Shown one piece after another: positions 30,734 through 42,800 of a stretch of 64,000 bases of DNA. Every line of letters starts with the position of its first letter. Within the stretch, counting starts at the first letter, position 1. Position numbers and translations under genes: made by a program. The stretch spans positions 1,178,001 through 1,242,000 of the forward strand of contig JANFAH010000016.1 of NCBI GenBank assembly GCA_024663395.1, read 5' to 3'. This DNA comes from Pisolithus tinctorius (lineage: Eukaryota; Basidiomycota; Agaricomycetes; Boletales; Pisolithaceae). The notes beneath the pieces are model-generated. The model ran no database searches and was not told where the DNA came from. It saw only the letters and a program-made list of their open reading frames with translations.

Positions 30734-32780
30734 ACATAAACAGGCCTGAGGACCAGAGTGATGGCAACATGAGAGTGGGCCCATGACAGAGTTGTCACAA
30801 CTATGTGCGGGCCCATCTGGCATCTGGGGGATGCAGTGTCACAACAAATGGATGGGCCTGTCGCATATGACATCGGAACGAATAGATGGGCCCGTCGATG
30901 GTTTGATTAGCCAGATCACAACATGAGTACCGGCCCATCCAGCATATGGCAGATGGTGTTGCATCAAATGGACAGGCCCATGCATCATATCTTGGATTAA
31001 GCTGCATCAGATGGGCAGCACGAGGGTCGGATTATGCATTATGCTGCATGATATGGACGGGCCCGTCGCCATGCCGTGGATAATGCGGAATCGAACGGAC
31101 GGGACCATCGAGAGTATGATCTGGAGGATCAACAGATAATGACAGGCCCATCATCATGTCGTGGATGACGTCGCATCAAATGAACAGGCCCGGTGATGGT
31201 ATGGTCAGGCAGATCAACAGAGGAAGACGGGCCTGTCCGTCATATCCATGTATTATTATGCATCTCATAGACGGGCCCATCACCACGGCATGGATTATAT
31301 TGAATCAAATAGACAGGTCCGTTGATGGTATGATCAAGCAATTGCCACATAAAGGCGAGCCCGTCCATCATATCAATGTATTATGACGCATCGTATAGAT
31401 GGGCCCATCGCCATGGCATGGATAATGTCGCATGAAATGGACAGCCCCCTCGATGGTATCATCTGGCAGAAAAATACATAAGAATGGGCCTGTAAGCATG
31501 TAATGAATAAGATCGTGAAGAATGAACAGGCCCGTCAATTGCATGGTCAGGAATATCAACGCATACACACAGGCCTGTCGGCCATATCCATAGATTATGA
31601 CGCATCATATAGACAGGCTGGTCACCATGGCGTGGATAATGTCGCATCAAACGGACAGGCCAGTCGATGGAATTATCGGGCAGATAAACACAAAACATAA
31701 GGATGGGCCCTTAATCATGTCATGAATAAGATCGCGAAGAATGAACAGGCCCGTTGATGGCATGCACAGGCATATCAATGCATACACACGGGCCCATTGG
31801 CCATATCCATAGATTATGACGCATCATATAGACGGGCCCGTCACCATGGCACGGATAGTGTCGCATCAAATGGACGGGCCCGTCAATGGAATTATCAGGC
31901 AGATAAACACAACACATAGGGATGGGCCCTTAATCATGTCATGAATAAGATCGCGAAGAATGAACAGGCCTGTCGATGGCATGCACAGGCATATCAACGC
32001 ATACACACGGGCCCGTCGGCTATATCCGTAGATTATGACGCATCATATAGATGGGCCGGTCACCATGGCACAGATAGTGTCGCATCAAATGGATGGGCCT
32101 GTCGATGGAATTATCGGGCAGATAAACACAACACATAGGGATGGGCCCTTAATCATGTCATGAATAAGATCGCGAAGAATGAACAGGCCCGTCGATGGCA
32201 TGCACAGGCATATCAACGCATACACACGGGCCCGTCCACCATATCCGTAGATTACAACGCTTCATATACATGGGCCCGTCGCAAAGGCATCGATAATATC
32301 GCATTACATGGATGGGCCTGTCGATGGTGTCATCTGGCATATCACCCCATAGGGATGGGCCGGTAACTATGTCATGGAAACAGTCGGATCGAATAAACGG
32401 ACCCTGCGATGGTGTGATTGCCAAGATGGACACGTAAAGACAGGACCTTCCGCCATATCCACAAACTATGATGCATCATATAGATGGGGCAGTCATCATG
32501 CCATAGATCATGTCATAACAAATGGATGGGCCAGACAATGGCATCATCGCGCAGATCAACAGATAGAGATGGGCAGATAACTACATCGCGAATAACATCG
32601 ATCAGAAGCATGGACCAGTCAATAGTAGATTAGGCAGATCAATCCATAAGGACAGGCCCTTCCGAGACATCCAGGTATTATGATGCATCATAACGATGGG
32701 CCTGTCGCCACATCAAGGGAAATACCATATGAAATGTATGGGACCATCAGTCACACAGGGGATAACGTCAGGATACATGA
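30734..32780. repeat. KDZ left subterminal array of GGGCCC motifs
   Basis: Variants of GA(C/T)GGGCC(C/T)GTC recur roughly every 40-60 bp over 2 kb, separated by related AT-richer spacers (ATTATGACGCATCATATAGA and similar). The core is palindromic and mostly keeps a CpG on each side. Short open frames here are repeat artefacts. Confidence 0.88.
31503..32378 (+). repeat. 219-bp tandem repeat, four units
   Basis: Units start at 31503, 31722, 31941 and 32160 at ATGAATAAGATCG, exactly 219 bp apart. A diverged unit continues to about 32590. Each unit holds about five GGGCC-type motifs. Units 2 to 4 are nearly identical, so amplification was recent. Confidence 0.95.
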
Positions 32781-33067
32781 CACGAAGATATTCTTGCTGC
32801 TCTGAGTGAGTATGAGCAGTATTCCATGCATTCCGTCGGAGGGTGCATCCCATTCACTGGACAGCAGGCATAATAAAATGATGCCTCAACTTTGAGAATG
32901 GAATGCATATCCTGACGTGTTCACAAATCTATATCAATTGCTGGCAAATAATGTGTAATACGATTGTACTGTGATCTATCTTTTCCGTGTTGTAGCAAAC
33001 GGGGCATTACATGTTGAAGTAGATACTCTGTGGGAACGTTACAGGTAACAACAAACACAAAGTACAC
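32781..33067. other. Spacer, probable 5' region of the Zn-cluster gene
   Basis: No repeat and no supported coding sequence. Confidence 0.4.
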
Positions 33068-35051
33068 ATGCAGAACTTACACGTCGCATCTTCCATTGGC
33101 ATTATTTCCCGCAAAGTACCTCAGACCAACAACTTCGTCCCTACCTGCGTCCATCTCAACAGTGCAATGAAGACCTACACAAAACGCGACGAACTCGCAT
33201 CTGCAGCGAAGTCAATTGTCGAAATCATCGAGCAGAAAGTCCACGGAACGAAGGACTATGCTGACAAGCCGAGGTTTGCAGCATGGAAGGACGCTGTGAG
33301 AAGGGTGGTGGAAGTAGTGGTAAGTCCGAATATCATCTTGCACATCGCACTGCTGATGAATATAGGATTCCGTGTGCGACATTGTGAGGATCACACACGA
33401 GATCCCACTCACCGTCATTGTGGCTGAAAGGTTCTGCAAATGGCATGAAAGGGTTGGATGGGAGACCAAAGGTCACCCATTCCCGAAGTGGAGACTAATC
33501 ACGCACCCAGACAAGGCCCACTTCAACGACCATCTGTGGCTCCAGACCGTCGAAAGGCACTTCGACTTGCAGCGCACTGGCTTCCAGACATCCGCCTTCC
33601 CGCCTGCTGCACAACCGTCATCAGAAACACTGCTGAAGGCTGCGATTCGTAAAGGGAAAGAAAAAGCTTCCGATGCTGAAGTGAAGGCAATGATTGAAGA
33701 CGACGATGGAGAGGATGAACTGGTGGATGAGGATGCAGAGATGGGTGGGGATATGATTGACTACGAGCATGCTCGGGGACGGCAATCGATGCGACAAGGA
33801 GCTGCTTCTGGCTCACGCCAGTCCAATCATCAGTCTCGGACGCCAAAACCGAAATTGGTCAAGCACGAGGAAGTTGATGAGTTGGATGAGGAGAATCATG
33901 ATGAGGACATGGCCATGGACATGCCAGGTACGTCTAGCCATCCAATGCCTCGATCAACAGGGCGGGGCAGGAGTCGAACTGGCGATCGGGTCCAGCAAGC
34001 CACAGACCCGTCTGGCCCAACAGCGGCACCCAGCGAAAATCGTTGCAACAAGTGCACCAACACCAACATGCCCTGCATTCGCAAACCAAAAGGTGCATGT
34101 CAGCGATGCAAAAAACGTAAGATCAAGTGCATGTTCGCAACACCCTGTCTGACCAAAGACAAAACACTTGCCACTCCCTCACGACGGAATCCCTCCCGTG
34201 CACGAAGCAAGAAAAGGTCTCGCAGCAGCTCATCCCCTGACGATGAAGATGCTAACAATGATGACGACAAGGACTACACGACGGGCCGCCCGCAGAAGAA
34301 ACCTCGCACCTCCAACAATGCAGGCAAACTTCCTCCACAAAGCTGGTCCCACCCAGTTGTAATGATACCGCAGGGATGGCCAGGTAAGTAGGTGCACCCA
34401 TTCCAGCAGAACTGAATTGATAAGTCCCACGTCAGTAATCTGTCTCCCAGCAAGGTCGGCTCCAAATCCCAATCAAGGCTCTCGTTCCGAAAGCGACCAG
34501 CGTAGCTGGATAACTACTCCAGTGGCTGGACCATCCACCATCGCAGCTCCAAGAGGAACAGATCGTATGTTGGGCTTCCTCGATTCATAACGAGTTTGAA
34601 ATATCTGACATGTAATCAAAATACGGCACCCGATTCTCCTCCCCTCCCATCAGTCCCCAACCCACCATCTGCTCCTACGCCTCAGCGACAACCATCGTTG
34701 CTATTCGAAGTTGACGTCCGCGAAGAGCTCAACCAACTCTTTCAATTCCATGACACAATGTCAGCGCAAATGCTGCAAGTGAAAACGAGGTTGAATGCTG
34801 TCGATGGTCATCGACAAGCCGCTACACCTGGCCTAGTCAAAGAACAGATGCGAACAATGGCTGATGACGTCGCAGAGGTGATGTCCCATCAAACGGCGAC
34901 TGAGAAGAAGGTAGACAAGACTGTTAGGCAGATGGCAGATCAATATGCGGCTTTGGCGTCATGTCAGACATTGTCGGAACAAAAGTTGGACAGTGCCATT
35001 CAGGCCATTGACGCTTTGTGGTTGGAAGTCGTTGCATTAGCTGCAGGTTGA
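33068..35051 (+). CDS. KDZ-element Zn-cluster protein with C-terminal coiled coil
   Basis: Exon 1 (from 33069) reads ...D-A-V-R-R-V-V-E-V and ends at a GTAAGT near 33320. Exon 2 resumes after TATAG at about 33368 and encodes V-A-E-R-F-C-K-W-H-E-R, an acidic middle and a cysteine cluster C-x2-C-x6-C-x9-C-x2-C-x6-C (C-Q-R-C-K-K-R-K-I-K-C), resembling a fungal Zn2Cys6 domain. A basic stretch follows. A further GTAAGT lies at about 34384. The last exon (from about 34620) is Pro-rich and then a coiled coil (residue block from L-F-E-V-D-V-R to a TGA at 35049). Such proteins are common in repeats of Agaricomycetes. A DNA-binding role at the element's own arrays is possible. Exact exon limits are uncertain. 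Confidence 0.6.
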
Positions 35052-35790
35052 CTACCGCCTCCTGATGATCCAACGTCTGGGCTCATCACACCACCTCCCC
35101 CAAGTGAAGATGGGAACGATGCGATGGAAGGTTCCCGACATTGTGGCGATGATGAGATGGGCAGATTGGAAGATGACCCGGCCACTGGGTCCATGGTGAC
35201 GCAAGAGGCCTGATTCGATCAAGGGCAATTGCAGGATGTTGGCGCAAGGAACAACAGCAGAATGGAAGGAAACGGCAGAGATGGGCAGCTGCAACCAGGT
35301 GCATCACGAGTCACAGCAACAGCCTCGATGATCCTGAACATTCACTGCGAAGCTCCGCCCAAGGCGTCACAAACCGGATCGGATGTCGCTGGGCCGACTA
35401 ACAAGGGACTTCAGCTAGGTAAGAGTGCGGTATACTCATATCATGGAAGGACCTGACCTGGAAGATCGACCAGTGGGGATGGAATGGCAGCACCAGAGCG
35501 AGGATGTTGGTACACTGGGTGGCTACGTCCAAGGTGTATTCAGCGATACACAGTGCCCCCCCTCACAGTAGACAGACATTGTTGCTATTACGATACCCGC
35601 CTTCTGTATTGTCATATCCTGACAATTCCATATTGCTTCCATTTCAGTACCATTGGGAAGATATGCTCTGATCGCAGGATGGTGAAGATTGCTTAAGTCT
35701 GCTATGGACGTCCCCAACTGCAATATAATTACAATCGATGAACTGAACATGAATTGTTACATTGAATGACGGACACTCGTCCAACTATGG
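35052..35790. other. Convergent spacer inside the KDZ element
   Basis: Lies between the 3' ends of the Zn-cluster gene and the transposase. Short frames only, no motifs. Confidence 0.45.
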
Positions 35791-38700
35791 CTATGTATCG
35801 CTAGAGGAAATATCCATCGAAGTTAGGATGTTCTTCAAGTTCATGTTCTGCTGTTTCAACTGAGTGTGTTCCGAAAGCCTCTCATACACTGCTATCTGCC
35901 TCGCAGCGTAACAGCTAGCGCCAAGCTCTGCAGATTGCGCCCGGCGGGTCCGCCATTGGATGGCTCGATGATTGAAGAAATTGATAGTCCATTGGAATTC
36001 GGCTGTCAACAATTCCTCCTCTTCCGACCAATGGTCTTGCACTGCTTTCGCTCGAAGCCAATGAGTCCTGGTAAACTGTTTGTAAAGTCAATATCAATCT
36101 ATATGTAGATAGATGAAATACATACATTCTGACATCCAAGTGATGGATTCCATATCTGTCGGAACAGTCAATGGACCAAAACCACGGCAAATTGCTCGCC
36201 CGGTGTGGCATGTGCATTCTGATTTATGACGGCTGTGGTGACGGTGAGATCCGTTGTCTGCAATTGCTGGTAACGGGTAAGGGTCTCGGCACTCGCACCG
36301 AGAACGACCATCGCCTTTCGGCATTGTTTGTATATTGCGGCTTGCTTCCGAACCGCTCCGTTGATTGTATGGATCGCGTCCCATGCACGCGTTTTCATAC
36401 TATAGCTTTTGGAATGTCGCACCACATTCTGGAAGATCACGGCCTTGTCCACCAATGCAAGCCTAAGCCCATTAAGCGCATCATTGGCTTGACCGATCCG
36501 AAGCCTCAGCTCCATATCATGAAGACGGCCTAAGTTGGAGGAATGGAAAGCATCAATGCCCAAGTTCGATGGAAGCAGCAACATGGTTATCCCTCCAAGG
36601 TCAGTGGTATCGGCAGCGAGCATTTCATCAGAGCTTCCGTTCGGGTCGTCTGCATCCAATAGATATCTGTCGGACATGGACGAACCGTCCGGAATTTCAT
36701 TTTCTCCCTCATTGATTGGATTCAAATCAACTCCTGGCTCTTGCTGTAGACCGATGTATATGGCGGAATCTGCAATAAAGCCAGACCGCTCCGACAATAA
36801 GCATTCCTTGCGTCGTGCAAATGCCAATCTTTTCAATTCTGGGGCATTTGCACTGACATTGTGACGATCGATGCGCAATGTGATTGCCACTTCTTCCAGC
36901 CTGAGACCGTGAGCAAGCCAACTTCCCATGCCACGGTGCACTCCGCTTGGTGGGATATTGTTCAATAATTCCAGTTCGATGGCATGGACTGTTGGGGCTA
37001 ATGAATAGTTAAGATTTGTTGGGAAAGGAGGAGCAGATGTGCAGCTCACCCTTTTTCATTTGCACTTCAAAGATATCCATGGCAGAGGCGTCAACCATGC
37101 GGTCTCTGAAGGCCACTTGCTCTTGGTAGCTCCACGTCTCACGTTGTTTCGCAGACAATGCTTCATCCAACAACTTGAATGCCCTTTTTGCCATATCCGC
37201 CGCCACCTTCGCGGTTGTCAATTTCTGTATCAAACTATCAGCTAAACAAGAATGGTCAGGGAGCACAGCGCATGCATAGAAGCTCATACCCATGCAAATC
37301 ATCTTCATGAAGTTGCAATCACTCATTTGAAAATCCAACAGCTCCTGGCGGTGCGGCGAACTCATACCCCGGGCCGAAGTGGATGCGACGTTCAGTAACG
37401 ACCACAAGGTCTCGATGATTTCGCCATCTACCCATCCAGCACCCTGCATGAATAAGGGAGCATGGCAGGCATAGCATTCCTGTTTGTGGCCATGCACATG
37501 CCAGATTCCGATTCCCAGCATAATCTGCATTGAATTGGGGATGTCAATGAAGGTGCTATTTCCAACCCGCTTGCATAGATTGGTCATGTATGAGCAATTA
37601 ATGTCATAGAAACATAGCACATGGTTGATTCCTGCCATGTTGTAACTCAGTGCATTTGCCAATGAGTAATCCATGTTTAACTGCCTGAACTTCCGTGAGC
37701 AGGAGGCACATGATTGATACGATATCCTACCTTTTGCCCTTTTGGAAGTCGACAACAGAGTGTGGGTAAAAACACCCGTGCCGGGCGCAAGCCGTTGCAC
37801 CAATTCCCATAGAGTGAAGTCTGCCCCGTTGGGCATTGGCCTGATTGATTGCCTTATGATTGTTGCATGCAGATTTCTAGGAAGGGCATGAGTAATTGAA
37901 TGGTGAAAGCGGTCCGAAAATTGTACCTCCACGACATGGGGGGTGCCCTTCACGTATGCCCGATACTCCGGATCTGTCACCATGTATCTGCGGCCATCCA
38001 TCAACCACACCTGATCTTCTGGGCGCCTGTCGTGCATATGTTCGGCTTTGAAGTTTCCATCCATCACCAATGTGCAGGTATATCTCCAGCTTTGGAAGGT
38101 TAATGACGGAGATCAGCCAAATCCCACAACTTACTGATCCAGATCTTCCGCCAGGTCGACATTGATCCCAGGTTGCAGACATGTCGCACAAAATAACCCC
38201 AGGTCACCTTTCTTAGGAGCCTTCTCTCGTCCAAGGAAGCCATTCCATTTCAACAGTTTGAGGAGTCGCCATTGCCGTGCAACTCGCAGCAACTCACGGT
38301 ATCTGTCCTGGTGATATTACTGCCTCAGATGGCCTGGAATTGACCATTGCGGCTCAATGACTTACTGGAACTAGGTGAGGAAAGACACCCGAAGTCACCT
38401 GTCGCAGTTTTGAATAATAGTTCATCCCGGACGTCCCACATTCCAGGTTGTCTCTCACAAAGTCATCCAAGACAGCAAATGTAAATGCCATACTTGGTTT
38501 TTCGAACGTAGCAGGAAATAACTTGGCTTGCAGCAACTGTACCTGGAGGCTTTCTGCAGCTTCGCACTGGCACCAATGCATTGTGATGAAGTGCACCCCA
38601 GTCACATTGACGATGGTGAGATATTTCAACCTGACGGGCCGACACATGTTGGGTGGAACATCATCAAAGTCTTCCCATTCACGGGCATTCATTTGGGCAG

Positions 38701-39543
38701 GCCCTCCAGTGCCATTCGCATGTGATGGAGCTGAATGGCAAGCCGATCTGTTGTGCCCAAGGTGCAGCTGAGTGCCAGTCTGAGTCCACTCTGTAAACAT
38801 AATGCCAAGTAATGAAGGCATGTCTCACCATGTGGAGTGCTGATTCCTCAAAGAATTCTCCATTCCAGTGTTGCACTCTGTGGAAAAGCAAGTGTTGGTG
38901 AGTCATCCTACAGCAGTCCCTGCAGTACATGGGCTGGTGCAAGCAATCTGCACATCTGTACAACCCTTCCGTTCCACAACTTATGCAGTTCCGTGGGTTA
39001 GGAGGTGCTTCCAGCTCCAAAAGGACCTTCATGAACTCCTCTTTGTGAGGAAGCCATTCCCGGATATAATCATTCTGGGTCTGAGAGCGGAAGTGAGCTT
39101 GGGTTGTTGCATGAAGGATCCCTAGGTACCATTTTTCGCAGTAACCGTAATGGCTCTACAGAAGGAGCATTGTTATCATGTTGCATGTCGAGTGCATCTT
39201 CCACAGTATGCATGTGGTGTTTGGAAGGCGATCAGGAATGCTTGGATGGTGAAGAGCGGGGTGAATGGACAGTGGAGGTGGCTTGGTGTTGTTCGATTGC
39301 AACTTCAACCAATCTCGATCTGTTCCAACCGCTGGTTGTCCGAGTTTTGACTTCTAGTTGCTTGACCCGATGGCCAGCCGTATGCCTGATCATTCTCATT
39401 CGCTTTCCTGTGCTGCGTTTGGCCATCACTATGTCGTTGATGGTAAGTATGATCGAGTCAGTTGTGGGTAAGGAGCATCTTAGATATCTTCGACAGAGCT
39501 TGACTTTCATTTCAAGATCATAGATCCCATCGTGATGGATCAA
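35791..39543 (-). CDS. KDZ transposase with CxC2-like cysteine cluster
   Basis: Read from right to left: an N-terminal basic part (from about 39540), then I-R-E-W-L-P-H-K-E-E-F. A cysteine-rich CxC2-like module follows (38679-39032: C-I-S-C-G, R-C-A-D-C, M-Y-C-R-D-C, then W-N-G-E-F-F) and continues at 38354-38821 (F-P-A-T-F). The catalytic domain (37009-38070) has Asp in M-D-G-N-F at residue 4, Asp in F-Y-D-I-N at 156, W-H-V-H-G-H-K-Q-E-C-Y at 190-200 and the Glu-containing block G-W-V-D-G-E-I-I-E-T-L-W at 212-223. The region 36168-37049 and the helical end at 35791-36042 complete it. These are the signatures of KDZ transposases, which cut and paste DNA by a DDE mechanism. Several introns separate the parts. 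No clear inactivating change is visible in the catalytic blocks. Confidence 0.85.
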
Positions 39544-39847
39544 ATATCTGGTATCAATGCGGAACTGATGCTCCCGACCTAAACCTGGGAGGCACTAACC
39601 TTTTCGGGCGCGGAGCAGTCAACGGAATGAGTGTGATTGGCTCACCTCACCGATGTCGCAATTAATGGCCGCTGAAATGCCAACAATGAATGTGGAAACA
39701 TTGCATAAAGTCGATTACCAAGGCAGGAGATGCAATTGGGACGCAATTTGAACAATGGCATGGATACCATAGCACCTTGCTTCAGGGTATTATAATACTT
39801 ATTGTACTAGAGCCAGAAAATACCCTCCTTCCATTCCAGAAGTCTGA

Positions 39848-42800
39848 ATGGATACTCAGTATGATGCAGAACATGGGTACGATGATTGGGTCCCGACGGA
39901 TGTTGAAGATGCGAGTAGCATCGTCGCACAAGGCATCGAGCAGTCAGTAACTGGGGATGAGGACTGCGTAAATTTTGACATAGATGAATTGGAGGTGTTG
40001 GTTCGCAGATGGAGCGATTGGAAGGAGTCCGGAAAGACGAAGAAACCCATGATCTTGCAGTCCATATTAGCGGAGCTGCACGAATTAGACAAGAACACGG
40101 AGTTGTCACATGCAGAAATGCAGCTGAAGGCAGGGGTATGTCGATGCAGCGCTGGATGGGTCTTCCAAGACTGACAAATAACTTCCAGCTCGTGACTGCT
40201 TGGTTGAAGATACCACTGCGTGCCCGGAAGCCCTGAATTATGCTCCGGGCCAGATACAAGTATTCCGTGCGGTCAGTTGTTCGGGAATTGTATCATGACC
40301 ATGTGCAGAAAAAACTCGCTACCATGAGGGAGGATACTGGGGATGAAGAAGGCCCCAAACCAATTGGGTTCTATCAGCAGGTGCTCACCGCGTTCATACA
40401 GGACGACCTCTCCGATGAGCAGTTGGCGGCCACGCAGGACATAGCTGCTAAATGGAACGGGATGGAAGGACCTGCTCCCAACATAAAAGCGAAGTGAGTT
40501 CTCAGCTGCACAGATTGGCGAAGTGTTTGTGAAATGCTGCGGGTGCTTAGAAACGCAGCAAAATATGGGTACAAGTATTTCTGCAATTTTGCAGGAAGAG
40601 ATGTGGAGGTATTGTGGCATGTGGGTCATATGCTTTGCTGGGTGGAAAAATGCAGAAGGTACCAGTGGAGGCATGCACGTGAGTTCCGAGGTCTATCCAA
40701 TATCATTGTGCAGGTCTAAGCCTTTCCTAGCATGGACTTCAACCGAGATATTGCAGACAGGAACGTCGTTTAATGAGGTTTGGAACCTCGAGGGGTCATG
40801 GCGGGATTATCTTGGGGAAGCATTTGAAGAGGATGAGATTTCAAATGATGATGATGATGGCCAGAATGAAGGAAGCACAAGGAAGAAGGCTGGGACGATC
40901 GTGAAAGTGGATCCCGTCACTTTGGTGACCAAAGAAGATGGCACAGTATCGATCGGTGAAATTGCAGGTCTGTCCCTGTGATTTACTGCAAAAGATGGTG
41001 CGTGGATTCATGACCGCCCACTACAGTGAGTGTCAGATTCCTCAGATGTAAGTTTCTCTAATGATCGGCCTCAAGGACAGGACCTGCAGAAAGGCTACTG
41101 CAGCTGTGCCAGTTCAAACAGCTCGGAGCGCATCAGTGGGAAATGATTGCGACCTGAACACCTCCCCGCCAATTTCTCCTTTACCAGTTGATCTGAGTCA
41201 TATGTTGGTTTCAGCAGCTACCAAGCTTTTGAGCTTCTGGCGTCAACGGCAGGCAGTTGACATGGGCAATGTATTTGCCTTTCAAATGTGGCTGGATCGC
41301 TCTGGGACATTGCAGCCTCCAGTGGAGGATGGCAGAATTCCCCTGCAGATTGCAAGAGACCGGCGATCCAGGTCACGGATGCCTGCAACTGCTCGAGCCC
41401 AGTCCAAAGCCCCAGCTCAGGACGATTCCAAAGTCCAATCGGCAGGGAGAGGGACAGGGCAGAGCAAACACATTCCTGCGAAATGTCCAGAGCAGTGACG
41501 TGGATGCCTTTCCGCAGGCATCTCCTGCCATCTTCGCAGCTGTGGATATGCCTGGACCGAGCCATGATCATCGTCGCTGGGTCAATAGCAGAGCAAAGTC
41601 ATCCCACCCAAAACGTCTCCATTGCAGGAGCATAGTTCCAGAGACTGACACTGATCATGACGATGACCCACTGGAAGATCGGCAGCCCCAGGAAAAGCAG
41701 GTTCATGATGCAACTCCCATTCCGCGCAAGACCATGGCGCAGATTCGGCCTGATGATGAGCATCCAAAAGACACCCGCCGGGTGCGCAATAAAACTCCAT
41801 TCCCTGGGAGGGCAATGAAAGCACCCACCATTTCGTATGCTGATGAAGATGCATTCGATTCTGATGAAGTCGACGGATCGGAGGCTCTAGGTGCAGCAGA
41901 CGGATTGCCAACACTGTCCAAAGCGACGGCAGGTTAGTTTCCATGGCATTGGAGCGCTATCAGTATTAAGTATTTCATAGATGAGATGATTGATTTCACC
42001 TGGAAAGCTGAAGGATCGGTCCAAGAATCAGGGGGATGATCATTTGTGTAGTGTTCCATTCGCCATGGATGCACCTCAAAATACATATGGACATCGAGAC
42101 AAGTGCACGGAGGTAAGGCTGAAGCCATCCTTGAAGAAAGGAGGCCAGGAACGCAGAAACCCTCCGCTTGCCAGACAAGATGCAGCCCAACATCATGCCT
42201 GAAACCACCAGTAACAACTGATGGATGGGCTTACCAAAGCGCAGCGATATGGATACCCAATCTGGACAGAAGAAATTGACACTGAGCAGTAGAGATGGAA
42301 TGGCTGGAGGGCATCTGGAAATCCCCTCGGGTCCATCAGGCCCCTGCCAGGCCAGGATGCAGACGTCCCTTCCCCCCAATTCAAGCGATCACGGAAGCAT
42401 ACATTGGCGGAGCCAGGGGCTTCTTCAGGCAAGAAGGCAAGGATGCAATGATCCCGGATGTAGTTTTGATCCGAATGTACATATAACATTATAGAGGCGA
42501 AGAAATCATAGATTCAATGCAGCCTGTAATGATCATGTTAGGGCCCATCCCCCACTACTGTTACGCAGGGCCCCAATCCGTTTATTTTGACTCACTCACA
42601 ACTGTGTCTGCACTCATGCCATTGCCATGTAGTTGGCGGCATTTCCCCTGGACTATATGCCAGGCGGCTTGCATTTATCTGTCATACTGGCCATGGAAAC
42701 ATGACATTTGCGACTCCCACCTTGTGGCAGATGTTCCCATGGTTGGACATTGAACATTGATATTCAGAGCGGCAACAGCTTCCAATCAGTGAAATCGATT

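Noticed and set aside
31503..32580. Repeated 65-68 codon frames beginning M-N-K-I
   Set aside because: They recur with the 219-bp unit and end at the same place in each. They are a by-product of the tandem repeat.
30734..32780. Regularly spaced GGGCCC motifs looked at first like a CRISPR-type array
   Set aside because: The spacers are related to each other, the period is set by a tandem repeat, the genome is fungal, and the array lies just inside a transposon end. It is a subterminal repeat.
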